A DNA stretch of 64,000 nt from the NCBI GenBank assembly GCA_900319625.1, contig ONPD01000008.1, positions 48,840 to 112,839 of the forward strand. The letters are read 5' to 3'. Origin of the DNA: an uncultured Treponema sp. Lineage in GTDB: Bacteria > Spirochaetota > Spirochaetia > Treponematales > Treponemataceae. Shown one piece after another: positions 50,634 through 58,986 of the stretch (its first letter is position 1; each line of letters begins with the position of its first letter). The position numbers and the translations under genes were made by a program. The notes under the pieces are model-generated. The model was not told where the DNA came from. It saw nothing but the letters and a program-made list of their open reading frames with translations, and made no database searches.

Positions 50634-51916
50634 AAAGTAATTATTTCCTCATAAATCTGGATGGCATACTGGTCTGTCATTCCGGAAATATATTCGATAA
50701 TGCATTTTGTGTAGGATTCTTCGTCATTTACGTCAAAAACTACCGGCGTATCAAAGTGCATAATCTGCTTTTTATTGATAAAGTCGTGCTTTTCTGAATT
50801 CCAGGCGCGGTAATTTGTGTGTTTTATAAGCCATTCTTCAAAGGTCAGACAAAGTTTTGGATAGAGGCGCAGGGCAAGGGCAACCCTTCCGTTCTGAGCG
50901 TAAAGCCAGGTTCGTTTTAAGGTTCTGAAAATTGTTTTTATGATGTTTTCAGCATAGATTGCAAACTCTTTAAGGCGCCAGTGGCTGTAAATCTGGCTGA
51001 AATTGAACTTTTTAAGCTCCAGAATGAAGCGGAAATATTCGTCTGAAAAGCAGAGTCCTTTTTCCGGGCTTGACTGCTCGCAGAGGTCAACAATCAGGTC
51101 GTTGATTAAAACTGTAGTGTTTACGGCTTTTCCGCTTCGAAGGGCGTGGGCACCTTTTTTTTCAAAGCCCAGTGTGGAGCCTACAATTTCGCGCAGCTGG
51201 CGGTATGAAGCCATATCGATGATGTGGTAGGTTCTTGCATCTTCAAGGTCCCGGCCCAGGTAGGCAATTTTATCTGCGATTTTTACAACGCAGCCTTCCC
51301 AGGTAAAGGGCTGGGTAAGTCCCGGCCGCTTCATCGAATATAAGTCTATTGCTTCCTTACGGGGTTTTATACCCTGCTGGTCGATTTCTCCACAGTGGCA
51401 GATGAGGCCGTCTCTTACTCCGTAGGTAAGGTTAAGTGTTTTGTGGGTTCCGTTAGGGTCTTCAAGAGTTTCTATAAAATCTGCAAAAAAGAGGGAGTTA
51501 CGTTCGTGCCAGAATTTTTTAGGCGCGTTGTGGCCTTCCTTCTGTTCAAGCAGCTTGTTGAGGCAGTCTTCTCCGTGGTGGCCGAAGGGAGCGTGTCCAA
51601 TATCGTGACCCATTGCAATGGCGTTTGTAAGTTCTGTATTTAGTCCAAGGTATTTTGCAATTTCCGTAGCAACTGAAGCTACGTGGGTAACGTGCTCCAT
51701 ACGGGTACATATGTGGTCATCATGAGGGGCAAAAAAGACCTGTGTCTTATGCTTAAGGCGGCGGAAGGCCTGGCTGTGAAGGAGTCTTGTATAGTCACGT
51801 TCAAATTCCGAGCGGATTCCGTTATTTCTTGAATAAAGTTCTATTTCGCGTTTGTTGGCCTGCTCCCATTTTTCACTTCCTGGAAAACAGCCGTAATCTT
51901 TAAATGCATCTTTCAT
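50630..51916 (-). CDS. dgt: deoxyguanosinetriphosphate triphosphohydrolase-like protein
   Basis: A 428-residue HD-domain dNTPase. RRLKHKTQVFFAPHDDHICTRMEHVTHVA carries the first metal His, AMGHDIGHAPFGHHGEDCLN the HD pair and following His residues, and VVKIADKIAYLGRDLEDA the last Asp. These hydrolases split dNTPs to the nucleoside and triphosphate. They regulate dNTP pools and, in some bacteria, restrict phage. It starts one base after the lipoprotein gene upstream (TAG-T-ATG) and is convergent with the kinase gene, overlapping it by 4 bases. Confidence 0.92.
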   Translation of the reverse strand: MKDAFKDYGCFPGSEKWEQANKREIELYSRNNGIRSEFERDYTRLLHSQAFRRLKHKTQVFFAPHDDHICTRMEHVTHVASVATEIAKYLGLNTELTNAIAMGHDIGHAPFGHHGEDCLNKLLEQKEGHNAPKKFWHERNSLFFADFIETLEDPNGTHKTLNLTYGVRDGLICHCGEIDQQGIKPRKEAIDLYSMKRPGLTQPFTWEGCVVKIADKIAYLGRDLEDARTYHIIDMASYRQLREIVGSTLGFEKKGAHALRSGKAVNTTVLINDLIVDLCEQSSPEKGLCFSDEYFRFILELKKFNFSQIYSHWRLKEFAIYAENIIKTIFRTLKRTWLYAQNGRVALALRLYPKLCLTFEEWLIKHTNYRAWNSEKHDFINKKQIMHFDTPVVFDVNDEESYTKCIIEYISGMTDQYAIQIYEEIITF

Positions 51917-51917
51917 A

Positions 51918-52460
51918 CTATGATTTTAATGGTGAAAGCTCTGTTACTTCAAGATAGGAATAGGAAATGTCTCCGTCGAGGGTTGCAACTCTGTAGGTGC
52001 CTGTAATTGTGATTTCCTGGTTTTCTTCAGGATAATCGACAGGGTAGCTGTGTTCTCCAAGCCATTTGAATTCCATGCCCTGTTTGCAGCAGGCAAGGGC
52101 ATCCGGAATTATGACTGCAAAATAGCGTTCGCCGGAATTTTCATCCACTACTGAATAGAAAAAGCCGTTGACTTTGATTGTTTTTCCTACATAACTGTCG
52201 GGGTCGATAATCATATCGAAGATGTAGGAGTAAATCATATTGGCGTGGAGCTTTGTGAGGTCTACGTCGATTTTGCCGGAAGAAGCGGGAGGAAGATTTT
52301 TAGCGGAAGGCTGGAAAGGGGCAGGAGTGCGGACCGGCTCTTCAAGGCCTTCGGAGGAGGCAGGGGCGGGCGGCAACTGTTTGCTGCTTTTGGCATTACA
52401 GGCTGCCAGTGACAGGAGAATAAAAACTGTAGGAAGGAGATTTGCCGCCAGACCTTTCAT
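51918..52460 (-). CDS. lipoprotein with Cys-Cys motif in a metal-transport operon
   Basis: A 180-residue lipoprotein (lipobox LAAC, Cys21) with a Pro/Ser-rich linker to about residue 65. The rest looks like an OB-fold: GKTIKVNGFFYSVVDENSGERYFAVIIPDALACCKQGMEFKW followed by NQEITITGTYRVATL (only short motifs given). The ACCKQG pair could bind a metal. I recall related Cys-Cys OB-fold proteins near zinc-responsive loci in other bacteria, but I cannot verify the homology. It lies directly downstream of the permease gene. The operon has no standard substrate-binding gene, so this may be an accessory or substitute. Confidence 0.68.
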   Translation of the reverse strand: MKGLAANLLPTVFILLSLAACNAKSSKQLPPAPASSEGLEEPVRTPAPFQPSAKNLPPASSGKIDVDLTKLHANMIYSYIFDMIIDPDSYVGKTIKVNGFFYSVVDENSGERYFAVIIPDALACCKQGMEFKWLGEHSYPVDYPEENQEITITGTYRVATLDGDISYSYLEVTELSPLKS

Positions 52461-52463
52461 CTT

Positions 52464-53300
52464 TTACCGTTCTTTTATGGCTTCTATTATATAAAAAATG
52501 ATGAAAACGAAAATATCTGCCGCCACGATTGTACTGCCGACCGGTGTGCCGGCCAGGATTGCGATTAAAAGGCCCGCTACCGCGCAAACGACGGAAATTA
52601 CTGCCGAGCAGATTGTCACGGAACGGAAGCTTTTGAAAAGGCGCATTGCAGAAATGGCGGGAAAAATTACCAGGGCTGAAATCAAGAGGGAGCCTACCAG
52701 GTTCATTGCGAGTACGATGATTGTTGCTATGATGATGGCGATTGCAAGGTTGTAGATGCTTGCGTGGGTTCCGACTGCGGTTGCAAAGTCCTGGTCAAAG
52801 GTAACTGCGAAGATTTTGTTGTAAAAAAGGATGAAGGCTATGATTACGCAGATTGAAAGGATTGTGCAGAGGTAAACCTCGCCTTTTGTCAGGGTGAGGA
52901 TTGAAGTGGAACCGAAGAGGGTAGAGCAGACGTCGCCCGAAAGGTTTGAAGAGGTTGAGAATACGTTCATAAGAAGGTAGCCAAGGGCCAGGGCACCGAC
53001 CGAAATCATTGCGATTTTTGCGTCCCCCTGGATTTTTGTGTCTTTTCCGGCGCGAAGCAGGAGGATGGCACTTAAAATTGTAAGGGGCAGAACCAGGTAC
53101 ATATTGTTTGTGATGTTTAGAACAGAGGCTATTGCGATTCCGCCGAAGGCTACGTGAGAAAGTCCGTCACCTATAAAAGAAAAGCGTTTGAGGACCAGGG
53201 TGACGCCCAGAAGTGACGAACAGAGGGCAATCAGAATGCCGACTATGAAGGCGTAGCGTACAAAGGGGAAGCTGAAATATTGAATCAATGTATCTATCAT
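52464..53300 (-). CDS. metal ABC transporter permease (ZnuB/TroC family)
   Basis: A 278-residue permease with about eight helices of the ABC-3 family. FVRYAFIVGILIALCSSLLGVTLVLKRFSFIGDGLSHVAFGGIAIA is diagnostic (the SFIGDGLSHVAFGG motif), and LVGSLLISALVIFPAISAMRL follows. It imports Zn2+, Mn2+ or Fe2+ across the inner membrane with the ATPase encoded upstream. Which metal cannot be read from the permease. Its ATG overlaps the end of the ATPase gene by 4 bases. Confidence 0.9.
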   Translation of the reverse strand: MIDTLIQYFSFPFVRYAFIVGILIALCSSLLGVTLVLKRFSFIGDGLSHVAFGGIAIASVLNITNNMYLVLPLTILSAILLLRAGKDTKIQGDAKIAMISVGALALGYLLMNVFSTSSNLSGDVCSTLFGSTSILTLTKGEVYLCTILSICVIIAFILFYNKIFAVTFDQDFATAVGTHASIYNLAIAIIIATIIVLAMNLVGSLLISALVIFPAISAMRLFKSFRSVTICSAVISVVCAVAGLLIAILAGTPVGSTIVAADIFVFIIFYIIEAIKER

Positions 53301-53992
53301 AAAAACTTAATCCTTCCTGTGAGTGGTACCTTCTGGCGGAAATCTTCTTTTTTTCCGAAGAAAACCTCGTCGCCTATGTGAAGGATGTGAGAGGCGTACT
53401 TCATTGCGGCCTGTATGTCGTGTGAAATCATGATGATTGTGATGCCTTCCTTGTTGAGGTCGTGAATCAGGTTGTACATTTCCTGGGTTACGACCGGGTC
53501 GAGGCCGGAAACTGGTTCGTCAAGGAGCAGCATTTTCTGGGTGGCACAGAGGGCGCGGGCGAGGAGGACTCTCTGCTGCTGGCCGCCTGAAAGTTCGCGG
53601 TAGCAGCGGCGGGCGAATTCTGTGATTCCCATTTTTTCCATATTGTCTGCGGCTAAAAGCTTTTCTTCCTTTGTATAGAAAGGACGGCGGCCGCAGCGGG
53701 ACTGGCAGCCTGAAAGTACGATTTCCCTTACGCTTGCGGGAAAGTCGCGCTGAACCTGGGTCTGCTGGGGCAGGTAGCCGATTTCGTCTGGCAGGAGGCC
53801 GTCTCCTGTTGTAATTTTTCCTGCAAGGGCCTTGTGAAGGCGGAGAATTGTACGCATGAGCGTGGTTTTTCCCGAGCCGTTTTCCCCGATAATGCAGAGG
53901 TAATCGCCCTTGTTTACGCTGAAAGAGAGATTTTCTATTATAATGCGCGAATTATAGCCTAAGGTAAGGTTTTCGCAGGTTAATTGTGCCAT
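53297..53992 (-). CDS. metal ABC transporter ATPase (ZnuC/TroB family)
   Basis: A 231-residue ATPase. Walker A GENGSGKTT, Q-loop GYLPQQTQVQRDFPASVREIVLSG, signature LSGGQQQRVLLARAL, Walker B LLLDEPVSGLD and switch MISHDIQAAM. The PQQTQVQRDFPASV pattern is typical of ZnuC/TroB ATPases. Ribosome site CTGGAG. It is the first gene of the operon ATPase-permease-lipoprotein-dgt. A 21-base palindrome lies 33 bases upstream, so metal-dependent repression is likely. Confidence 0.92.
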   Translation of the reverse strand: MAQLTCENLTLGYNSRIIIENLSFSVNKGDYLCIIGENGSGKTTLMRTILRLHKALAGKITTGDGLLPDEIGYLPQQTQVQRDFPASVREIVLSGCQSRCGRRPFYTKEEKLLAADNMEKMGITEFARRCYRELSGGQQQRVLLARALCATQKMLLLDEPVSGLDPVVTQEMYNLIHDLNKEGITIIMISHDIQAAMKYASHILHIGDEVFFGKKEDFRQKVPLTGRIKFL

Positions 53993-54024
53993 ATCAGCTC
54001 CAGATAATAATCCACCGGTCCGTT

Positions 54025-54045
54025 ATTTGATAACGGTTATCAAAT
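54025..54045. promoter_or_regulatory. palindromic operator upstream of the metal transporter operon
   Basis: A perfect inverted repeat of 10-base arms, ATTTGATAAC and GTTATCAAAT, around a single G. The core TGATAAC-G-GTTATCA is close to a 7-1-7 Fur/Zur-family box. It overlaps a candidate minus-strand -35 (TTATCA, 18 bases, TATTAT) for the ATPase gene. A DtxR/MntR-type repressor encoded 2 kb away is another candidate binder. Confidence 0.6.
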
Positions 54046-54087
54046 TGGACTTTATTAAAGCATTTAAAAGTAGATGTGTCAATTTTT

Positions 54088-54123
54088 TTAGCAAAAATAA
54101 AATTTTGGGTATATAATATATCT
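54088..54123 (+). promoter_or_regulatory. leaderless promoter of the GGDEF-EAL gene
   Basis: TTAGCA (54088-54093), 18 bases, then a perfect TATAAT (54112-54117), followed by exactly six bases and the ATG. No ribosome site is present. Confidence 0.6.
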
Positions 54124-56127
54124 ATGCATTTTCTGGAATTTGATATTGCAGCTTTTTTTATTGGTATTCTCGTATTATGGTTTTTTCATAAAAACCGCCC
54201 GATTCCGACCCTGCATAATAAAATCTTCAATACTCTAATCCTGACTTCTTTTGGAGTTACAATCCTTGATTTAATCACCGTAATTTTTACAACTTATTCT
54301 GTATTTCTGCCCCGCGCTTTAATCTGGATTGTAAACTGTCTCTATTATACAGGCTCAACGTCGCTTTCCATGATCTGGGCGGCCTATGCATATTCTATTA
54401 TCGAGCGCCGTGAACGTCCTTCAATCCTGAAAATTACAGGGGTTCGCTTAGTAATTCTTGGTCCCTGGCTTTTTGCCCTTGCCCTTATCTGGCTTACACC
54501 TCTTCTTGCATCCAGATATACTCTGATTTTTTATCTTGATGAGCTTAATCTTTACCGCAGGGGGGATAATTTTTCCTTCTATGTTATTCACATAATTGTG
54601 GCATATTATCTTGCCCTTTCCCTTTTGATTTTATTTATTAACTGCCACCGTATAGAAAAACAGAAGATAGTGATGTTCTGCATTTATGCGGGAATTGTAG
54701 TTCTTTCGGTGATTCTTCAGCTGATTTTTGAAAGCCTGCTGATTGAATCCTTTGGAATTGCCGTTGCGACTATGGCCTTTTTATTTTACATTCAGAGGCC
54801 GGAGGATTTTATTGATTATCTTACGGGGCTTTACAATCAGAATGCCTTTTTAAAGCTCATGCATTACAAGCTTTCTACAGATTCATCCTGTGTCTGCATT
54901 GCCCTGATTATTGATGATGTTCCCTTTCTTTCTCATACCTTTGGTTATGCCCAGGTAAACAGGCTTTATACTGATATTGCGGATTTTTTAAAGAAGAATT
55001 TTTCATCCGCAATGATTTACAATCTGGACCGGGGACTTTTTGGAATTGTCTATAAAAGCCTTTCTGATTCAGATTTGAAAAATATTATTGCTGTAATCCA
55101 GAACCGCTTCCGCAAGCACTGGGTAAAGGACAATATTGAAATTAAGCTCTATTCAAGGCTTTGTATCATAAAATGCCCGGAAGACAGCCAGTCGGCCGAG
55201 GACACAATCGATATCATCAACTTTGTTACAAATGATGACCGCTACAGACTGGGCGTTGTTTTTGCCAGCGAAATTGATATTGAAGAAAAAAAGCGCACTG
55301 CCTATATTGAGCGCGTACTCCGTTCCGGTATGAGTGAAGGCCGCTTTGAAGTTTATTATCAGCCCCTTTATTCAACACAGAAAAAGACCTTGATTGGAGC
55401 TGAGGCTCTTATCCGCCTGAGAGATGAAAACGGGGATTTTATTTCGCCGGAGGATTTTATTCCGATTTCTGAAAAGAACGGAACAATTCTCCGCATCGGA
55501 GAATTTGTTTTTGAATCAGTTTGTAAGACTCTTTCTTCTATTAATCCTGCAGAGTACGGCATTGAAAAGGTTGATATAAATCTTTCTGTTGCCCAGTGTA
55601 TGCAGGAAATTCTTGCAGATCAGATTCTGACGATTAAGAGTATGTATCATCTGCCGTCTTCAATCATCAATCTGGAAATTACAGAAACTGCTGTTGCCCA
55701 CACTCCGGCAATTCTTCTGCGCAATATGGAACGCCTTAGCGAGGCCGGTATAGAGCTTTCCCTTGATGATTATGGTTCCGGCTATTCAAACATGAATTAT
55801 CTTTTGAATCTGCCTTTTAAGATGGTTAAAATCGACAAGTATATTGTCTGGGCGGCACATAAAGACAAGAGGGCTAACATTGCCCTTGCTTACACAATCA
55901 AAATGATTAAGGCTCTTGATATGACTGTTCTTGCGGAAGGTGTTGAAACTGCGGAACAGGCCCAGTGGCTTACAGAGCTGGGCTGCGACTATCTTCAGGG
56001 ATTTTATTTTTCTAAGCCTGTTACAAAAGAAGAATATCTTGCGATTATGAAGGAAAATTACCTCAAGGCGAACGGGGGAAAACTGCCGGAAAATAATGAT
56101 GATATAGAGGAGCTGGAAGAGCTTTAG
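54124..56127 (+). CDS. c-di-GMP phosphodiesterase with 7-helix sensor and degenerate GGDEF
   Basis: A 667-residue protein. Seven or so N-terminal membrane helices (to about 225) form a 7TM-type sensor. The GGDEF domain is degenerate (LDRGLFGIVY at the active loop, so no cyclase activity is expected). The EAL domain from about 400 has IGAEALIRL (Glu near 427), LEITETAVAH, LDDYGSGYSNMNYL, KMVKIDK, AEGVETAEQAQWL and QGFYFSKPV, all residues for c-di-GMP hydrolysis. It opposes the diguanylate cyclase at 27.8 kb. The ATG is used because the in-frame upstream codons lie in the promoter. Confidence 0.9.
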   Translation: MHFLEFDIAAFFIGILVLWFFHKNRPIPTLHNKIFNTLILTSFGVTILDLITVIFTTYSVFLPRALIWIVNCLYYTGSTSLSMIWAAYAYSIIERRERPSILKITGVRLVILGPWLFALALIWLTPLLASRYTLIFYLDELNLYRRGDNFSFYVIHIIVAYYLALSLLILFINCHRIEKQKIVMFCIYAGIVVLSVILQLIFESLLIESFGIAVATMAFLFYIQRPEDFIDYLTGLYNQNAFLKLMHYKLSTDSSCVCIALIIDDVPFLSHTFGYAQVNRLYTDIADFLKKNFSSAMIYNLDRGLFGIVYKSLSDSDLKNIIAVIQNRFRKHWVKDNIEIKLYSRLCIIKCPEDSQSAEDTIDIINFVTNDDRYRLGVVFASEIDIEEKKRTAYIERVLRSGMSEGRFEVYYQPLYSTQKKTLIGAEALIRLRDENGDFISPEDFIPISEKNGTILRIGEFVFESVCKTLSSINPAEYGIEKVDINLSVAQCMQEILADQILTIKSMYHLPSSIINLEITETAVAHTPAILLRNMERLSEAGIELSLDDYGSGYSNMNYLLNLPFKMVKIDKYIVWAAHKDKRANIALAYTIKMIKALDMTVLAEGVETAEQAQWLTELGCDYLQGFYFSKPVTKEEYLAIMKENYLKANGGKLPENNDDIEELEEL

Positions 56128-56129
56128 CC

Positions 56130-56498
56130 TTATTTTTTGCAGCTCTGCAAATACTTTTTTATGCAGTCAAAGGTTTCTTCGCTGATTACGTGCTCCATTT
56201 TGCAGGCATCATTAGAAGCGGTTTCTTCCGAAACGCCAAGATTTTTAAGAATGTCTGTAAGGACTGTGTGGCGCTCGTAAATGCGTTCTGCAATTTCACG
56301 TCCCTTTGCTTCGAGTACAATGTTTCCGTTATCTTCGATTTTTATGTAATGCTCGGCTTCCAGATTGTGAACGGTAACGCTTACAGATGGACGGGAAAAA
56401 TTCATTTCACGCGCAATATCAATTGAGCGGACGTTGCCTTTCTGTGAGAGAACCAAAATTGTTTCCAGGTACATTTCTGCTGATTCGCGAATTTGCAT
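56130..56498 (-). CDS. DtxR/MntR-family metal-dependent repressor
   Basis: A 122-residue repressor with a winged-helix start (ESAEMYLETILVLSQKGNVRSIDIAREM...SRPSVSVTVHNLE) and the metal/dimer domain, without the C-terminal SH3-like domain. This is MntR's length. Numbering matches MntR: metal ligands here are Met9, Glu12, His77, Cys99, Glu102, His103. MntR has Asp8 and Glu99; Met and Cys at these places are as in the iron-type DtxR, so Fe2+ sensing is suggested. Probable targets include the metal importer at 53 kb. Encoded 15 bases after the thioesterase gene. Confidence 0.88.
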   Translation of the reverse strand: MQIRESAEMYLETILVLSQKGNVRSIDIAREMNFSRPSVSVTVHNLEAEHYIKIEDNGNIVLEAKGREIAERIYERHTVLTDILKNLGVSEETASNDACKMEHVISEETFDCIKKYLQSCKK

Positions 56499-56513
56499 AA
56501 GAACCTTCCTTTT

Positions 56514-56921
56514 TTATTTTTCTTCCGGAATAAGTCCGTCAACCATATAGCCGTCCGGAATTTTGCAGGGGTGGCCGTTTTCTTTTTTTACGCAGCACCA
56601 TTCAACCTCTGCTTCAACACAAACTGTTCCGTCTGCCTTTCTGATTGTCTGATGAAAAGCCCCGTGAACGGTTTTCAAAAGAGTAGGGTAACTTTCGATG
56701 AAAAGTGTGTCTCCTAAAACTGCCTGTGCCTTGTAGCGTATGTCGATATGTGTAATAGGAAGAATATAGCCTTCGTTAAAGCAATCGTCATATCGGAAGC
56801 CGATTTTATGCAAAAAATCCATACGGGCGTGTTCCAGATAATTCTGGTAAACGGCGTTGTTCACATGGTTGTAAGAGTCAATTTCATAGGAGCGTACTTC
56901 AATCTCGGTTGTTACTTTCAT
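56514..56921 (-). CDS. acyl-CoA thioesterase (4HBT, YbgC-like hotdog)
   Basis: A 135-residue hotdog-fold hydrolase. SYEIDSYNHVNNAVYQNYLEHARMDFL has the catalytic Asp and HVNN motif of YbgC/4-hydroxybenzoyl-CoA thioesterases. The sheet continues with ITHIDIRYKAQAVLGDTLFIES and GAFHQTIRKADGTVCVEAEVEWCCV. It hydrolyses short acyl-CoA thioesters; the natural substrate is unknown. AAGG lies before the ATG. It is upstream of the repressor gene on the same strand. Confidence 0.88.
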   Translation of the reverse strand: MKVTTEIEVRSYEIDSYNHVNNAVYQNYLEHARMDFLHKIGFRYDDCFNEGYILPITHIDIRYKAQAVLGDTLFIESYPTLLKTVHGAFHQTIRKADGTVCVEAEVEWCCVKKENGHPCKIPDGYMVDGLIPEEK

Positions 56922-56947
56922 AATAGCCTTATTCTATCGTATATCGT

Positions 56948-58537
56948 TTGATTTTGGAAGATTTCAGGCTTATCATAAAAGAAGATATGAAACATCTTGA
57001 CGTGAAGGTAAAGCTGCCATTTTTGTGGGGAAAGGCGGTTTTTAAAAAATCTGAATGGCCTCAGATCAACCTGATAGTTGGTCCCAACGGAAGCGGAAAA
57101 ACGCTTCTGGCCCAGGAGATTTCGCGTCAGTTTGAAGCTGCCGGTAAAAATGTACGTTTCCTGCAGACAGAAAAGGAAAGCCCTGAGCTGGCGGTTGAAG
57201 TTTTGCGCAGTGATGAAAGAATCCGCGGAAAGGTTGAAACTGTCCTTTCAAGTATGTTCGGAAAAACCATTCAGTTTCTGGATGATATTGACGGAACCTT
57301 TATTCCCGTTGTTACCAATAAGGCCTGGAATGTTCAGTATGATTTGAATTCGGTGGAATGTCATGGTTTGAAGGAAATAATCGTCCTCCTTGTAAACCTT
57401 TATAATAATTCCAATGACCTTCTGATTCTTGATGAGCCGGAGCTTCACCTTCATCCACAGTTCCAGCAGTTTTTTATGAATGAAATCCGCAAGGTTGCTG
57501 CCCGTCATCAAAAACGTATGTTTTTTATAATCAGTCATTCGCCTTATTTTATTGACCTTCGTTTTTCTGATGACCTTCTTGGCGTAATCGCCTGCCACAT
57601 CAACAGTGAGCCTACCCACATCGATTTTCTTTCCGAACAGGATGATGATTTGTTCCGCCGTTTTCTGCCCCGTTTCAACACCTACCACAAGCAGTTTTTC
57701 TTTTCTGATAACCAGATTTTCGTGGAAGGTTATACTGACCAGCAGATGTTTACAAATCTTCTTCCCTTTATTGAGGATGAATATAAGGCGGCGGGAACCG
57801 GAATTATTGACGTGGGCGGAAAGGATGAACTTGGCGTATTCTGTAAGGTCTGCTCCCTTCTGGGCACAAACGGCAGAATCATAACAGACCTGGATTCTCT
57901 TTTCAGCGGAAAGCTGCGGGATGTTTTCTGTAAGGATGAGAGGGTGGTGCAGTGGCTTAGTAAGCAGGAGGAGAGGCAGAAAAGCTTTTATGAGTCGATT
58001 TTTACTCCAAAGGAGCTGGGCTCTAAAAGTGGACTTGAAAAAACTGTTACCCTTGAAAAACTGATTTTCCGCCTGGAACGCTATCTTACTGCCATCGGAA
58101 AGGAGATTCTTTCTAAAAAGGGAAAGCCTCCCAAAAAGCTTTCGCTTTATATAGAAAAACTTGAAGCGCTTAAAGCAAAACATGTAAATGCCGAAAGTGT
58201 TGATACCTTCAAAACCGTAATTCTGCAGGGAATTATAAATTTTACGGATGAACTTGAAAAATATCTTTCCTCGTCAACTGCAAAATCACTTCCTGAAATC
58301 AAAAATCTATATTCCCTTGTTCTTGCTGCGGCTGAAGCGGCCCGTGTTTATATCCTTCCTAAGGGCTGCATAGAGCATTATTACGTTAAAAACGAAGTCA
58401 AGTTTATGCCTGTTCCCGGAAAAGACCGGCTCTTTCACGCGGAACTGGAACACATAACAAGTTCAAGCCCCAGAATTGTTCGCCGTGACTATGCAGAGCT
58501 GATTACAATTCTGGAAAAAGCTTTGCAAAGGTTGTAA
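56948..58537 (+). CDS. OLD-family ATPase with Toprim domain
   Basis: A 529-residue protein. The ABC/SMC-type ATPase has Walker A VGPNGSGKTLLAQEI (about 45-52), Walker B DLLILDEPELHLHP (about 158-170) and FIISHSPYFIDL. A Toprim-like segment follows: FVEGYTDQQMF (Glu near 260), DVGGKDEL and IITDLDSLF (DxD near 312). This is the architecture of OLD nucleases, which can be phage-defence or repair enzymes; the C-terminal ~180 residues are helical and unassigned. It is a stand-alone gene with no UvrD/Gabija-like partner. The start is a TTG; an ATG at 56987 is the alternative. A promoter is not obvious. Function unproven. Confidence 0.8.
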   Translation: MILEDFRLIIKEDMKHLDVKVKLPFLWGKAVFKKSEWPQINLIVGPNGSGKTLLAQEISRQFEAAGKNVRFLQTEKESPELAVEVLRSDERIRGKVETVLSSMFGKTIQFLDDIDGTFIPVVTNKAWNVQYDLNSVECHGLKEIIVLLVNLYNNSNDLLILDEPELHLHPQFQQFFMNEIRKVAARHQKRMFFIISHSPYFIDLRFSDDLLGVIACHINSEPTHIDFLSEQDDDLFRRFLPRFNTYHKQFFFSDNQIFVEGYTDQQMFTNLLPFIEDEYKAAGTGIIDVGGKDELGVFCKVCSLLGTNGRIITDLDSLFSGKLRDVFCKDERVVQWLSKQEERQKSFYESIFTPKELGSKSGLEKTVTLEKLIFRLERYLTAIGKEILSKKGKPPKKLSLYIEKLEALKAKHVNAESVDTFKTVILQGIINFTDELEKYLSSSTAKSLPEIKNLYSLVLAAAEAARVYILPKGCIEHYYVKNEVKFMPVPGKDRLFHAELEHITSSSPRIVRRDYAELITILEKALQRL

Positions 58538-58618
58538 TTTTCCGTGAAAACTTCCGAATCTTCGTAACCTTTGCTTAACTTTCGCTTCGCTCAAGTTTTT
58601 GGAATTCCCGGAAAATTA
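58535..58618. terminator. large inverted repeat at the end of the OLD-family gene
   Basis: TAATTTTCCG (58535-58544, beginning at the stop codon) is the perfect complement of CGGAAAATTA (58609-58618), enclosing 64 bases with smaller repeats such as AACTT/AAGTT. Likely an extended terminator or 3'-end structure. Confidence 0.5.
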
Positions 58619-58661
58619 CTTTCCTGAACTTGAGAGTTTCTATACATAAAAACAAATTTTG

Positions 58662-58715
58662 TGATAAAATAATAAGAAGTAAAGCTAAAAAATTGCTGCA
58701 TCGCAATTTTTTTTA
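58662..58715 (+). promoter_or_regulatory. promoter followed by an attenuator-like hairpin
   Basis: An extended -10 (TGA-TAAAAT, 58662-58670) would start RNA near 58677. Ten bases later AAAAAATTGC-TGCATC-GCAATTTTTT (58688-58713) with a T-run looks like an intrinsic terminator inside the leader of the following genes, or a terminator of upstream transcripts. Confidence 0.4.
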
Positions 58716-58772
58716 ACGCTTTGCTATTGAACACCGGCGGCTCTGACCGGCCGCCTTACACAGAGGTAATCT

Positions 58773-58949
58773 ATGGAAAATGTTGAAATTACAAATGAAA
58801 AAGCTTTGAAAGCCCTGGAGCAGATGAAAACTTACTGCTCAGCAACAAATCTTGATGAACTTAATTATGTCATCAAAGTAATCAAACGTCTTAAAGATGC
58901 CGGGGTTACTGATCCTCTTAAAGCTGATTTTTCGGCTGCCAAAAACTAA
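58773..58949 (+). CDS. 58-residue protein of unknown function
   Basis: An ATG preceded by GAGGTAA opens a 58-codon frame with good codon use: it begins MENVEITNEKALKALEQMK and ends DFSAAKN. It is predicted to be mostly helical and soluble, with acidic and basic residues balanced, and a Cys at position 23. No family is recognised. It ends 37 bases before the antiporter gene and likely shares its transcript, so it might regulate or accompany that transporter (inference). Confidence 0.6.
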   Translation: MENVEITNEKALKALEQMKTYCSATNLDELNYVIKVIKRLKDAGVTDPLKADFSAAKN

Positions 58950-58986
58950 ATCAACTCTTATAAAATCTTAAAAAAAGGAAAAAAAT

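Noticed and set aside
57248..58183. A 311-codon minus-strand frame inside the OLD-family gene
   Set aside because: Basic, Phe/Lys-rich translation without domain signals; the sense strand carries Walker and Toprim motifs.
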